Below are positions 40,491 to 49,042 of a stretch of DNA of 54,809 nucleotides, one piece after another. Each line of letters opens with the position of its first letter. The stretch's first letter is position 1. Location: positions 1-54,809 of the forward strand of contig NZ_JZKH01000050.1 of the NCBI RefSeq assembly GCF_000961885.1, in the 5' to 3' direction. The notes below the pieces were generated by a model that worked only from the letters and a program-made list of their open reading frames with translations, was not told where the DNA came from and made no database searches. The translations under genes were made by a program, and so were the position numbers. The stretch comes from Streptomyces rubellomurinus (GTDB taxonomy: Bacteria > Actinomycetota > Actinomycetes > Streptomycetales > Streptomycetaceae).

Positions 40491-41830
40491 ACGCCACCGC
40501 CATGGAACGGATCCTGCGCGGGCCCAGTGGACTGGGCACCGCCGGGCTGCAGTTGACGCCTCCGCCTGCCGCGGCGGCGGAGGCCCCGGCGGCCGAGGTG
40601 CCCGAGGCCGTCGTGCCCGAGGTCGAGCCGCCGAAGATCCAGGCCCCGACGATCAAGGCCCCGGAGGTGCACGTCCCGGAGGTCCACGTCCCGGACGTCC
40701 GGGCGCCCGAGGTCCGGGCCCCCGAGGTCGAGGTGCCGTCCGTCCCCGGGCCGGCCGTCCCCGGCCTGCACGTTCCCGGCCTGTCCGCGCTGCTCGGCAC
40801 GACCCTCGCCCCGGCCCCGGCCGAGGCGCCGCGCGGGGGCAAGCCCGGGCTCGGCGACCCGATCCCCGGCCTGTACCACCACCCGATCGCCGAGCCCGAC
40901 CCGGTGCGGGTGGAGGCGCTCAGCCTGAAGATCAAGGCCTGGGCGATCGACGAGATCGAGCTCTACCCGCCGGAGTGGGAGAAGGACTTCGACGGGTTCT
41001 CCACTGGGCGCTACATGGTGGCCTGCCATCCGGACGCGCCCAGCGTCGACCACCTGATGCTCGCGGCCCGGCTGATGGTCGCCGAGAACGCGGTGGACGA
41101 CTGCTACTGCGAGGACCTGGGCGGGTCGCCGATCGGCCTGGGCAGCCGCCTGCTGCTCGCGCACACCGCGCTGGACCCGCTGCACACCACGCCGGAGTAC
41201 CACCCGGCCTGGGAGGCCTCGCTCTCCTCCGACGCGGCCCGGCGCTCGTACCGCTCGGCGATGGACTACTTCGTCCGCGCCTCCACGCCGTCCCAGGCGG
41301 ACCGCTTCCGGCACGACATGGCGCGGCTGCACCTGGGGTACCTGGCCGAGGCCGCCTGGTCCGAGACCGACCACGTCCCGGAGGTGTGGGAGTACCTGGC
41401 GATGCGCCAGTTCAACAACTTCCGCCCCTGCCCGACGATCACCGACACGGTGGGCGGCTACGAGCTGCCCGCCGAACTGCACGCGCTGCCCGCCCTGCAG
41501 CGGGTGATCGCACTGGCCGGCAACGCCACCACCATCGTCAACGACCTGTACTCGTACACCAAGGAGCTGTCCAGTCCCGGACTGCACCTGAACCTGCCCG
41601 TGGTGATCTCCGAGCGCGAGGGCGTCTCCCGCAAGGAGGGCTACCTGAAGGCCGTCGAGGTCCACAACGAGCTGATGCACGCCTTCGAGGCCGAGTCCGC
41701 CGCGCTGGCCGTCGCCTGCCCGGTGCCGACGCTCGTGCGGTTCCTGCGCGGCGTGGCCGCCTGGCTCGACGGCAACCACTACTGGCACCAGACCAACACG
41801 CACCGCTACAGCCTGCCCGACTTCTGGTAA
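40487..41830 (+). CDS. 2-Methylisoborneol synthase (terpene cyclase)
   Basis: 447 residues. The N-terminal 120 residues are Pro/Val/Glu-rich with short repeats (APEVHVPEVHVPDVRAPEV), as in other 2-MIB synthases. The class I cyclase domain has DDCYCED (204-210) and the NSE triad NDLYSYTKE (352-360). It should cyclise 2-methylgeranyl diphosphate to the earthy odorant 2-MIB. The ATG overlaps the stop of a 21-residue upstream ORF, and the methyltransferase making its substrate follows 64 bp downstream. This is homologous to the S. coelicolor SCO7700 product. Confidence 0.95.
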   Translation: MNATAMERILRGPSGLGTAGLQLTPPPAAAAEAPAAEVPEAVVPEVEPPKIQAPTIKAPEVHVPEVHVPDVRAPEVRAPEVEVPSVPGPAVPGLHVPGLSALLGTTLAPAPAEAPRGGKPGLGDPIPGLYHHPIAEPDPVRVEALSLKIKAWAIDEIELYPPEWEKDFDGFSTGRYMVACHPDAPSVDHLMLAARLMVAENAVDDCYCEDLGGSPIGLGSRLLLAHTALDPLHTTPEYHPAWEASLSSDAARRSYRSAMDYFVRASTPSQADRFRHDMARLHLGYLAEAAWSETDHVPEVWEYLAMRQFNNFRPCPTITDTVGGYELPAELHALPALQRVIALAGNATTIVNDLYSYTKELSSPGLHLNLPVVISEREGVSRKEGYLKAVEVHNELMHAFEAESAALAVACPVPTLVRFLRGVAAWLDGNHYWHQTNTHRYSLPDFW

Positions 41831-41894
41831 CGACCTCGCGTCGCGGCAGCTACCTCGTCCCGCAACCACTGTTGAGAATCTTGGAGTTGACCAC

Positions 41895-42776
41895 ATGTCC
41901 CTGACCGACGATCTGACCACCGCCACCGACGCCGCGATCCCCGGCCCGGCGACCCCCTACCAGGGCGACATCGCCCGCTACTGGGACCACGAGGCGCGCC
42001 CGGTCAACCTGCGCCTCGGTGACGTCGACGGTCTGTACCACCACCACTACGGCATCGGCGAGATCGACCAGGCGGCGATCGGCGACCCGGCCGACAGCGA
42101 GCGCGAGAAGAAGGTCATCGCCGAGCTGCACCGCCTGGAGTCGGCGCAGGCCGACGTGCTGCTCGACCACCTCGGTGACATCCGGCCCGACTCCACCCTG
42201 CTGGACGCCGGCTGCGGGCGTGGCGGCTCGATGGTGATGGCCCACCAGCGCTTCGGCTGCAAGGTCGAGGGCCTGACGCTCTCCACCCAGCAGGCCGAGT
42301 TCGGGAACAAGCGCGCCGCCGAGCTGGGCATCGGCGAGTTCGTGCGCTCGCGGGTCGCCAACATGCTCGACATGCCGCTGGCGAACGGCAGCATCGCCGG
42401 CTCGTGGAACAACGAGTCCAGCATGTACGTCGACCTGCACGACCTGTTCGCCGAGCACTCCCGGGTGCTCGCGGTCGGCGGCCGGTACGTCACCATCACC
42501 GGCTGCTGGAACCCGAAGTACGGCCAGCCGTCCAAGTGGGTCTCGCAGATCAACGCGCACTTCGAGTGCAACATCCACTCCCGCCGCGAGTACCTGCGGG
42601 CGATGGCCGACAACCGCCTGGTGCCGCAGGCCGTCATCGACCTCACCCCGGACACCCTGCCCTACTGGGAGCTGCGGAACACCACCTCGCTGGTCACCGG
42701 CATCGAGGAGGCGTTCATCGAGTCGTACAAGGACGGCTCCTTCCAGTACGTGCTGATCGCGGCCGACCGGGTCTGA
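41895..42776 (+). CDS. Geranyl diphosphate 2-C-methyltransferase
   Basis: 293 residues, the standard length. The SAM site is LLDAGCGRGGSMVMAHQRFG, followed by VEGLTLSTQQAEFGNKRAAE, typical of the SAM-dependent isoprenoid C-methyltransferases. The N-terminus has YWDHEARPVNLRLGDVDGLYHHHYG and the C-terminus YWELRNTTSLVTG. It methylates C2 of geranyl diphosphate to supply 2-MIB synthase. ATG follows GGAGTTGACCAC. It is co-oriented with the synthase as one operon, and a hairpin terminator follows. Confidence 0.95.
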   Translation: MSLTDDLTTATDAAIPGPATPYQGDIARYWDHEARPVNLRLGDVDGLYHHHYGIGEIDQAAIGDPADSEREKKVIAELHRLESAQADVLLDHLGDIRPDSTLLDAGCGRGGSMVMAHQRFGCKVEGLTLSTQQAEFGNKRAAELGIGEFVRSRVANMLDMPLANGSIAGSWNNESSMYVDLHDLFAEHSRVLAVGGRYVTITGCWNPKYGQPSKWVSQINAHFECNIHSRREYLRAMADNRLVPQAVIDLTPDTLPYWELRNTTSLVTGIEEAFIESYKDGSFQYVLIAADRV

Positions 42777-42796
42777 CCGGACGCGCCCCCGCCGGG

Positions 42797-42826
42797 CGGC
42801 CTCCCCACGCTGGTGCGGGGAGGCCG
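42797..42826. terminator. Bidirectional hairpin terminator
   Basis: CGGCCTCCCC (42797-42806) pairs with GGGGAGGCCG (42817-42826), 10-nt loop, between the convergent methyltransferase and DHFR-like genes. Confidence 0.8.
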
Positions 42827-42895
42827 TCCGCCTCCGTTCCCCGGAGGTTCCCCCGGGGTGCCCCCGGGGTTCCCCCTGAGCTTCCTCCCTCGGTC

Positions 42896-43549
42896 TCAGC
42901 TCCTCGGCCGCCTGGTGAAGGTGAGGTGGGTGATGCCGCTCGGGCTGCTCACCACCTCGGTGTCGAAGCGCTCCTCCAGGCCCTCCAGCCCCTCCCAGAG
43001 CGACTCGCCCCGGCCGAGCACGATCGGCACCACGGCCACGTGCAGGTGGTCGATCAGGTCCGCCGCCAGGAAGGCCCGGACGGTCCTCGGGCCGCCGCCG
43101 ATCCGGACGTCCTTGCCGCCGGCCGCCTCCCGGGCCCGCCGCAGCGCCTCCTCCGGCGTGGCGTCGAGGAAGTGGAAGGTCGTGCCGCCCGCCATCTCCA
43201 GGCTGGGGCGCGGATGGTGGGTGAGCACGAAGACCGGCGTGTGGAACGGCGGGTTGTCGCCCCACCAGCCCTGCCAGTCCTCGTTCTCCCAGGGCCCGCG
43301 CTGCGGGCCGAACTTGTTGCGGCCCATGATCTCCGCGCCGATGCCGTCGGCCCAGGTGCGGGCCAGCGCGTCGTCCACGCCCGTCTCGCCACCGGCCTGG
43401 CCGGTCATCCGCCGGAAGGTGCGGGTCTCGAAGAACCAGCCGTGCAGGCGGTGGCCGGCGTGGCCGAAGGGTTCCTCAAGGGTCTGGCCCTCGCCGGTGC
43501 CGTAGCCGTCGAGGGAGATCGAGAAGTTGTGGACCCGGACCAGGGACAC
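42896..43549 (-). CDS. Dihydrofolate reductase-like (RibD C-terminal domain) protein
   Basis: 217 residues. The RibD_C/DHFR-like fold is shown by VRVHNFSISLDGYGTG, GAEIMGRNKFGP, the FVLTHHPRPSLEM strand and VRIGGGPRTVRAFLAADLID, with VPIVLGRGESLWEGL. These small proteins are common in streptomycetes and use NADPH; the physiological substrate is usually unknown. GTG follows AGGAGGTACCACC. It converges with the 2-MIB operon. Confidence 0.87.
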   Translation of the reverse strand: MSLVRVHNFSISLDGYGTGEGQTLEEPFGHAGHRLHGWFFETRTFRRMTGQAGGETGVDDALARTWADGIGAEIMGRNKFGPQRGPWENEDWQGWWGDNPPFHTPVFVLTHHPRPSLEMAGGTTFHFLDATPEEALRRAREAAGGKDVRIGGGPRTVRAFLAADLIDHLHVAVVPIVLGRGESLWEGLEGLEERFDTEVVSSPSGITHLTFTRRPRS

Positions 43550-43678
43550 GGTGGTACCTCCTGCTGCTCGGACGTCGTTGCGGGGCCACGCTAACGCCTG
43601 GGTGTGACATCGTGACGCTGCGTCACGCACCGGATATCGGTGTCGGCGAGATCGGGCGCAGGGCTAGGCTCACCCGTC

Positions 43679-44827
43679 GTGGCAGAAACGATCAAGCAGC
43701 TGGTGGACGGGCTGGCCGGGCGGCGGGACTACTTCGGTGACATCTGCGATCACCTCGACGCGCACCTGGCGCGCGGTGACACGGCGTACCTCGAGGAGTT
43801 CGCCCTCGCGCTGCACACCCGCTACGGCTCCGGATGGGTCGACGCCGAGCTCCATTTCCTGTTCAACCGGATCCGCTGGGACGTGACCACCACCCCCGGC
43901 CGCGCGAACGTGGAGCGCGCGCTGTCGCTGGGCCTGGGCGCCTGGGAGCGCGGCGGGCGGCCCGAGCGCGTGGCCGCCGCCGTGCTGGCCCAGTACCAGC
44001 CGCTCGCCGCGCTGGGGCCGGTGTTCGTGGCCGACCCGGGCGCCCGGCGCACCCGGCGGGTGCGGGAGGAGCTGCGGGCCTGCCTGGTGCACGAACTGGT
44101 GCTGCGCGGCGCGCCGGTGGCCCGGCTGCGCGAGGCGGTGGCCTGGGCGGAGGCCTCCCCGCAGTGGGCCGACCACCCCCTGGCCTGGCTGCCCTGGACG
44201 CTCGCCCCGTTCGAGGGCGAGCCGGCGGTGCCAAAGTTCTTCCGCGGCGGGATGGCCGGCGGGGTGGGGTACGGCCTGCCGGAGGGCGAACCGCTGGCCG
44301 GCTCGGGCGCATCGGCCGCCGTGCCGGTCGAGATCGGCGAGGATGCCCCCGACCTGACCGCCGCCGTGCGGCGGTGGGCCCGGCGGCACAACGGGCGGAT
44401 CGAGGCCGCGGTGTTCCTCGCCGACGCGGAGCTCGCGCCGGACGCGCTGCCCGGGACGCTGGCGGAGCTGCCGCTGGACTGCCTGGACGGGCTCCGCATG
44501 CGGCCGATCGTCGTCCCGACCGCGGCCACGGAGGTCTGGCAGCGCCTGTTCGCCGCCGCGTCGGTCGGCGGTGGGCACCCGAACGAGTTCTGGCACGGCG
44601 CCTACGGACGGCTGGCCGCCTGGCGCTCGATGGCCGCGCTCGCGGGCGCGGACCCGGACGCGCCGCCGGAGGAGGTGATCCGGCGGGTCGAGGACTGCAC
44701 CTGGTACGGCTTCAGGGTGTCCACCGACTGGTGGGTCGAGGACTTCATGGACTTCGGTGTCCTGGCCCTCGGTCCCGGCCGCCGCCGACTCGCCGTGTTG
44801 GCCGCCACCGACTACAACGGCGGCTGA
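43679..44827 (+). CDS. Actinomycete protein of unknown function (possibly DUF6183)
   Basis: 382 residues, soluble and acidic-to-neutral, without signal peptide or membrane segment. It starts IKQLVDGLAGRRDYFGDICD, has an all-helical N-terminal half with repeated HLARGDTAYLEEFALAL and NVERALSLGLGAWERGG, and a more mixed C-terminal half with GGGHPNEFWHGAYGRLAAW and the terminal STDWWVEDFMDFGVLALG. It resembles the DUF6183 group from memory, which is tentative. The GTG is chosen where homologous-looking sequence begins. A hairpin follows the stop. Confidence 0.65.
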   Translation: MAETIKQLVDGLAGRRDYFGDICDHLDAHLARGDTAYLEEFALALHTRYGSGWVDAELHFLFNRIRWDVTTTPGRANVERALSLGLGAWERGGRPERVAAAVLAQYQPLAALGPVFVADPGARRTRRVREELRACLVHELVLRGAPVARLREAVAWAEASPQWADHPLAWLPWTLAPFEGEPAVPKFFRGGMAGGVGYGLPEGEPLAGSGASAAVPVEIGEDAPDLTAAVRRWARRHNGRIEAAVFLADAELAPDALPGTLAELPLDCLDGLRMRPIVVPTAATEVWQRLFAAASVGGGHPNEFWHGAYGRLAAWRSMAALAGADPDAPPEEVIRRVEDCTWYGFRVSTDWWVEDFMDFGVLALGPGRRRLAVLAATDYNGG

Positions 44828-44833
44828 CGCGGC

Positions 44834-44872
44834 CTCGCCGTACCGGTTCAAGTCATCGGCCGGTACGGCGAG
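44834..44872. terminator. Hairpin terminator
   Basis: CTCGCCGTACCGG (44834-44846) pairs with CCGGTACGGCGAG (44860-44872), perfect 13-bp stem and 13-nt loop, 6 bp past the stop of the preceding gene. Confidence 0.85.
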
Positions 44873-44937
44873 TTGACCGGAGGTGAAGACTCCGAACGTG
44901 CCTTCCGGCCGGCCGGGGCGGCCGCCATGCTGTGGGC

Positions 44938-45330
44938 ATGACCAGAACTCTACGCGCGTGGAAGACCCGCGCCGCCGTCACCGCCGCCCTCGCCCTGGCC
45001 GTCGTCGCGCCGCTCGCCGTCGCCACCGAGGCGCAGGCCGCGACCAGCGGCTCGGTGTGCCTGTCCGCCCTCCCGGCGCAGGCGCACACCACCCTCGACC
45101 TGATCGCCTCCGGCGGGCCGTTCCCGTACCGCCAGGACGGCGTGGTGTTCACCAACAAGGAGGGCGTCCTGCCGAGCCAGCGCTCCGGCTACTACCACGA
45201 GTACACCGTGGTGACCCCGGGCGCGCCGACCCGCGGCACCCGCCGGATCGTCACCGGCCAGCGGTACCACGAGGACTACTACACCGGCGACCACTACGCG
45301 ACGTTCCGGCTGATCAACTTCGGCTGCTGA
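44938..45330 (+). CDS. Secreted guanyl-specific ribonuclease, RNase Sa type
   Basis: 130 residues with a Sec signal peptide (cleavage after TEAQA). The mature part is about 96 residues, the size of RNase Sa, and matches it closely: SGSVCLSALPAQAHTTLDLI, GPFPYRQDGVVFTNKEGVLP and YYHEYTVVTPGAPTRGTRRI. The catalytic Glu (HEYTV), Arg (TRRIV) and His (GDHYATF) are in place and the two cysteines can pair. It should cut RNA after G outside the cell. No inhibitor (barstar-like) gene is adjacent. A GTG two codons upstream is a possible start. Confidence 0.93.
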   Translation: MTRTLRAWKTRAAVTAALALAVVAPLAVATEAQAATSGSVCLSALPAQAHTTLDLIASGGPFPYRQDGVVFTNKEGVLPSQRSGYYHEYTVVTPGAPTRGTRRIVTGQRYHEDYYTGDHYATFRLINFGC

Positions 45331-45395
45331 GGCCGCTGAGGCTGCTGAGGCCGCTGAGGTCGCTGCGCCCTCGGACCCCGGCCCTCGGACCCCGG
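45323..45395. repeat. 9-bp and 14-bp tandem repeats after the RNase gene
   Basis: Five copies of a 9-bp unit (GCYGCTGAG) from 45323, beginning at the last codons of the RNase gene, are followed by two perfect copies of CCCTCGGACCCCGG (45368-45381 and 45382-45395). Confidence 0.8.
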
Positions 45396-45478
45396 CCCGC
45401 CCGGCCGGGGCCCGCTGCCGTTCCCGGGCGGGGTAGGGTCGGCGGTCGTACTGTCCGAACCCCCGGGAAGAGCCCCCC

Positions 45479-45829
45479 GTGCCGCAGATCCTGATCGACC
45501 ACTCGCCCGAACTCGCCCTCGACCGGGCGGCCCTGGCCGCCGAGCTGCCCCGGGCGATCGTCGAGGTGATCGACACCACCGTGGCGGACTGCAAGACCGT
45601 CTTCCGCCCCGCCCCGTACGCCGTGGCCGGCGACGGCGCGAGCGGCGAGGCGGTGGTGCTGGTCGAGGTCAAGATCCTGGCCGGCCGGACCGTCGAACAG
45701 CGCGCCGCGCTGACCGCCGGGGTGCTCGACGTGCTGCGGGCCCGGATCGCCGTCCCGGCATCGCTCGGCGTTCAGGTCACCGAACTCGACCGCGACACCT
45801 ACCGGTTCGTCCACCACCCCGGCCGGTGA
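45479..45829 (+). CDS. 5-Carboxymethyl-2-hydroxymuconate isomerase family protein
   Basis: 116 residues. It begins with initiator then Pro (PQILIDHSPELALDRAALAA), the catalytic proline of the tautomerase superfamily, and VVLVEVKILAGRTVEQRAAL matches the CHMI family. Such proteins isomerise 5-carboxymethyl-2-hydroxymuconate in homoprotocatechuate breakdown. No other genes of that pathway are nearby, so the in vivo substrate is uncertain. The GTG follows GGGAAGAGC. It ends 62 bp from a convergent gene with a hairpin between. Confidence 0.83.
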   Translation: MPQILIDHSPELALDRAALAAELPRAIVEVIDTTVADCKTVFRPAPYAVAGDGASGEAVVLVEVKILAGRTVEQRAALTAGVLDVLRARIAVPASLGVQVTELDRDTYRFVHHPGR

Positions 45830-45835
45830 CCGACC

Positions 45836-45865
45836 GGGGACCGGGCGGCGTCCCGCCCGGTCCCC
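45836..45865. terminator. Bidirectional hairpin terminator
   Basis: GGGGACCGGGCGG (45836-45848) pairs with CCGCCCGGTCCCC (45853-45865) around a 4-nt loop, between convergent genes. Confidence 0.85.
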
Positions 45866-45891
45866 GCCCGGCCGTCGTACGGGGGCCGGCG

Positions 45892-47490
45892 TCAGTCGCT
45901 CTGGCAGCGCGTCCCCGCCGCCGGCACCGTCCCGTCGACCAGGAAGGCGTCCACCGAGGCGCGGATGCACGTGCTGGCGCCGTACGCCGTGTGCCCCTCG
46001 CCCTCGCGGGTGAGCAGGACGGCGTTGCCCAGCTCCTGGGTGAGCTTCTCGGCCCAGGCGTACGGAGTGGCCGGGTCCCCGGTGGTGCCGACGACCACGA
46101 TGGGGGCGGCGGCGGTGGACTTGATCGCGTGCGGCTTCTCGGCGGAGCGGAACGGCCAGATCCGGCAGTCCGGGTCGAACAGGGCCGCGTTCGGGTCGTG
46201 CTTGCTGACCAGCGGGGCCTTGGCGGCCAGGTCCGTGAGCGCGGCCTGCAGCTGCGCGCCGGTGGGGGCGTCGGTGGCGCCGTCCGCGCAGTGGATGGCG
46301 GTGTACGCGTCCGCCGAGTCCGCGTAACGGCCGTCCTTGTCACGGCCGTTGTAGCCGTCGGCGAGGTCGAGCAGGTAGTCGCCCTTGCCGCGGGCCATCG
46401 CCCAGCCGAGGGCGTTGCGCAGCCCGCTCCAGGCCTTCTCGCCGCCGTAGAGCCGGCTGAGCACGCCCGTCCAGCCCTCGTTGGCGGTCAGGGTGCGGCC
46501 CTCCGCGCCCTTGAGCGGCTTGTCCTTGAGGCCGTCGAGGAAGTCGGCGAGCTTCTGCACGGCCTGGTCGGCGTCCTTGCCGAGCGGGCAGGCGTCCTTG
46601 GTGACGCAGTCGGCGGCGAAGGCCTTCAACGCCCGCTCGAAGCCGGCCTGCTGCTCGATGTTGTGCTGCACCAGCGTGGTGGCGGGGTCGGTGGCGCCGT
46701 CCAGGACGAGTCGGCCGACCTTGTCCGGGAACTCCTCGGCGTAGAGCGAGCCGAGGTAGGTGCCGTAGGACATGCCGAGGTAGCTGAGCTTCTGGTCGCC
46801 GAGGGCGGCGCGCAGCACGTCCATGTCGCGGGCGGTGTTGCGGGTGCTGACGAAGGGCAGCACCTTGGCGTACTTGGCCTGACAGGCGTCGGCGAGCTGC
46901 TTGCCGTGGTCGGCCCCGGGCTGGTCGGTGCTGATCCAGGAGTCGCGCGCCTGGTCGTCGAGGCACTTGAGCGGGCTGGTGCCGGCGACCCCGCGCGGGT
47001 CGAAGCCGACCAGGTCGAAGCGGTCGTGCAGCGGGCCGTCGGAGCTCTTGGTGGAGTTCTTGACCATGGAGACCCCGGAGCCGCCCGGGCCGCCGGGGTT
47101 CATCACCAGCGAGCCCACCCGCTGGTCGGGTTTGGCGGCCGGGAAGCGGACCACGGCGACGTCCAGGGTGCCGGTGGCCGGGGCGCTGTAGTCCAGCGGG
47201 ACCTGGAGGGTGGCGCACTGCAGGGCCGGGTCGTCGGCCGAGTCGCCCTTGCAGGCCGCCCAGGCGAGCTGCTGGCCGTAGAACGTCTTCAGTGCCGGGT
47301 CGTTCGCACCCGTGGGCTTGGGCGTGGGCGTCGGCGCGGGGGTGGCCGTCGCGGTGGTGGCGCTCGCGGTGGCGGGGGCCGTGGGGGCGGCACTGCCGCC
47401 GCCCCCGCTGGTGCAGCCGGCCAGCAGCGCGGCGGCGGTCGCCGCGGCGACGGCGGCGGGCAGGGCGCGTCGGGAGGTCCTGGTGATCAT
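45892..47490 (-). CDS. Secreted alpha/beta hydrolase, tripeptidyl aminopeptidase-like (SlpD/SlpE type)
   Basis: 532 residues. Signal peptide with lipobox LLAGC near residue 25, so it is probably lipid-anchored; a Thr/Ala/Pro-rich linker follows. The oxyanion-loop VMNPGGPGGSGVS, the nucleophile LSYLGMSYGTYLGSLYAEEF (Ser in GMSYG) and C-terminal VVVGTTGDPATPYAWAEKL (acid) and GEGHTAYG (His) are in order, with the TAP C-terminal domain. These enzymes release N-terminal tripeptides from secreted peptides. An in-frame GTG three codons upstream is an alternative start. Confidence 0.9.
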   Translation of the reverse strand: MITRTSRRALPAAVAAATAAALLAGCTSGGGGSAAPTAPATASATTATATPAPTPTPKPTGANDPALKTFYGQQLAWAACKGDSADDPALQCATLQVPLDYSAPATGTLDVAVVRFPAAKPDQRVGSLVMNPGGPGGSGVSMVKNSTKSSDGPLHDRFDLVGFDPRGVAGTSPLKCLDDQARDSWISTDQPGADHGKQLADACQAKYAKVLPFVSTRNTARDMDVLRAALGDQKLSYLGMSYGTYLGSLYAEEFPDKVGRLVLDGATDPATTLVQHNIEQQAGFERALKAFAADCVTKDACPLGKDADQAVQKLADFLDGLKDKPLKGAEGRTLTANEGWTGVLSRLYGGEKAWSGLRNALGWAMARGKGDYLLDLADGYNGRDKDGRYADSADAYTAIHCADGATDAPTGAQLQAALTDLAAKAPLVSKHDPNAALFDPDCRIWPFRSAEKPHAIKSTAAAPIVVVGTTGDPATPYAWAEKLTQELGNAVLLTREGEGHTAYGASTCIRASVDAFLVDGTVPAAGTRCQSD

Positions 47491-47634
47491 CGAATTCACG
47501 ACACAGAAATACCATCACCTCATGACACCGGGCACACGGGATTCCGGGCCCGGTTTCCGTTCGCCAACAAACCGGACGAACAGGACGCCGCGCACCCGAT
47601 TCCGCCGCCCCGTCGGCGGTGTCATGCTGACGCC

Positions 47635-48987
47635 ATGACAGATCGCCTCCTCAGTCCGGTCTCCGACGACCTCTCGGACGGCGGCGGCAGACGGCGGGAG
47701 TTGGCCGCGGCGACGGTCGGCTCGATCGTCGAATCCTTCGACTGGAACATCTACGCCGTTCTCGCCACCTACTTCGCCGCCGATCTGTTCGGCCACGGAA
47801 AGCACGGCGTCAGCGGCCTGCTCGCCGCGTACGCCACCTTCGCGGTCGGCTTCGTCGCCCGCCCGATCGGCTCCTACCTGATCGGCCGGCTCAGCGACAC
47901 CCGCGGACGGCGCTTCGCGCTCAGCCTCGGCATGGTGGTCATCGCCGCCGCCAGCCTCGGCCTCGCCGCCCTGCCCGGCCGGCAGACCATCGGCGTCTGG
48001 GCGGCCGTCCTGGCCGTCGCCGCCCGGCTCGTGCAGGGCCTGGCCTTCGGCGGGGAGGCGCCGAGCGTCGCCGCGTACGTCACCGAGACCGCCCCGGCCC
48101 GGCACCGCTTCGCGTACAGCTCGGTCTCCTACGGCGGCGTCATCCTCGGCTCGCTGCTGTCCTTCGGGGTGCTCACGCTGCTCATCCACACCATCGGCAA
48201 GTCCGGCCTGGAGCACGGCGGCTGGCGTTGGGGCTTCGTCGCCGCCGGACTGCTCGGCCTGGCCGCCCTCTGGGTGCGCCGGGCGGCGCCGGAGAGCGCG
48301 GAGTTCCACCGCGCCCGGGCCGGACGCGGAGGCGAGCGGCCGCCGTTCCTGCGGACCCTGCGCACCCACCGGACGGCCGCCCTCACCGTCTTCCTCAACA
48401 CCCTCGGCGGCACCGTCGGCTACTACTTCGCCCTGGTCTACCTGCCGCAGTACGCCGCGGCCTACCACGTGATCGGCAAGGAGGAGGCGGCCTCCTTCAT
48501 GACCGCGGTGCTCGCGGTGGTGCTGGCCACCATGCTGCTCACCGGCGCCGCGGCGGACCGCTTCGGCCTGCTGCGGGTGGCCCGGATCGGGTTCACGCTG
48601 CCGATCCCGCTGGTCGGGGTGCTGCTGGCCGGGCTGCGCGGCGGCTGGCTGCCGTTCCAGGTCGTCGCCGTGCTGCTCGGCATGCTGGTGGCGACGGTGC
48701 TCGGCACCCTCAACGTGTTCACCGGCCTGCTGTTCCCCACCGAAGTCCGGGCGGTCGGCCTCGGCGTGGTCAACGCCGCCACCATCGCCGCCTTCGGCGG
48801 CACCTTCCCGCTGCTCGCCGAGTGGCTCGGCCACCACGACGGGCTCGGCCTCATCCCCGGCTACGTCACCGTCTGCACGGCGGGCCCGCTGCTCGGCCTG
48901 TTCACCGCGCTGCGGGTGCCGTCCTTCGCCGCGGCCGTCCGCCAGGGCGGGGCGGACCGGCCCCGGCGAACCGCCGGAACCGCCTGA
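47635..48987 (+). CDS. MFS transporter, metabolite:H+ symporter (MHS) family
   Basis: 450 residues with 12 predicted membrane helices. The MHS signatures are VGSIVESFDWNIYAVLATYF in helix 1, PIGSYLIGRLSDTRGRR in loop 2-3 and VQGLAFGGEAPSVAAYVTE in helix 4. This family imports organic acids, betaines or similar small metabolites. The substrate cannot be read. It is divergent from the peptidase gene with a 145-bp shared upstream region. Confidence 0.9.
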   Translation: MTDRLLSPVSDDLSDGGGRRRELAAATVGSIVESFDWNIYAVLATYFAADLFGHGKHGVSGLLAAYATFAVGFVARPIGSYLIGRLSDTRGRRFALSLGMVVIAAASLGLAALPGRQTIGVWAAVLAVAARLVQGLAFGGEAPSVAAYVTETAPARHRFAYSSVSYGGVILGSLLSFGVLTLLIHTIGKSGLEHGGWRWGFVAAGLLGLAALWVRRAAPESAEFHRARAGRGGERPPFLRTLRTHRTAALTVFLNTLGGTVGYYFALVYLPQYAAAYHVIGKEEAASFMTAVLAVVLATMLLTGAAADRFGLLRVARIGFTLPIPLVGVLLAGLRGGWLPFQVVAVLLGMLVATVLGTLNVFTGLLFPTEVRAVGLGVVNAATIAAFGGTFPLLAEWLGHHDGLGLIPGYVTVCTAGPLLGLFTALRVPSFAAAVRQGGADRPRRTAGTA

Positions 48988-49042
48988 CGGCTGCCGATCC
49001 GCTGTGCTTGAGTGGTCCGGACACGCCGCACGGGGAGGCACC

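Noticed and set aside
45826..47630. Plus-strand extension upstream of the MHS transporter
   Set aside because: Sequence before 47635 is antisense to the peptidase gene and has no membrane or transporter features; the transporter starts at the ATG at 47635.
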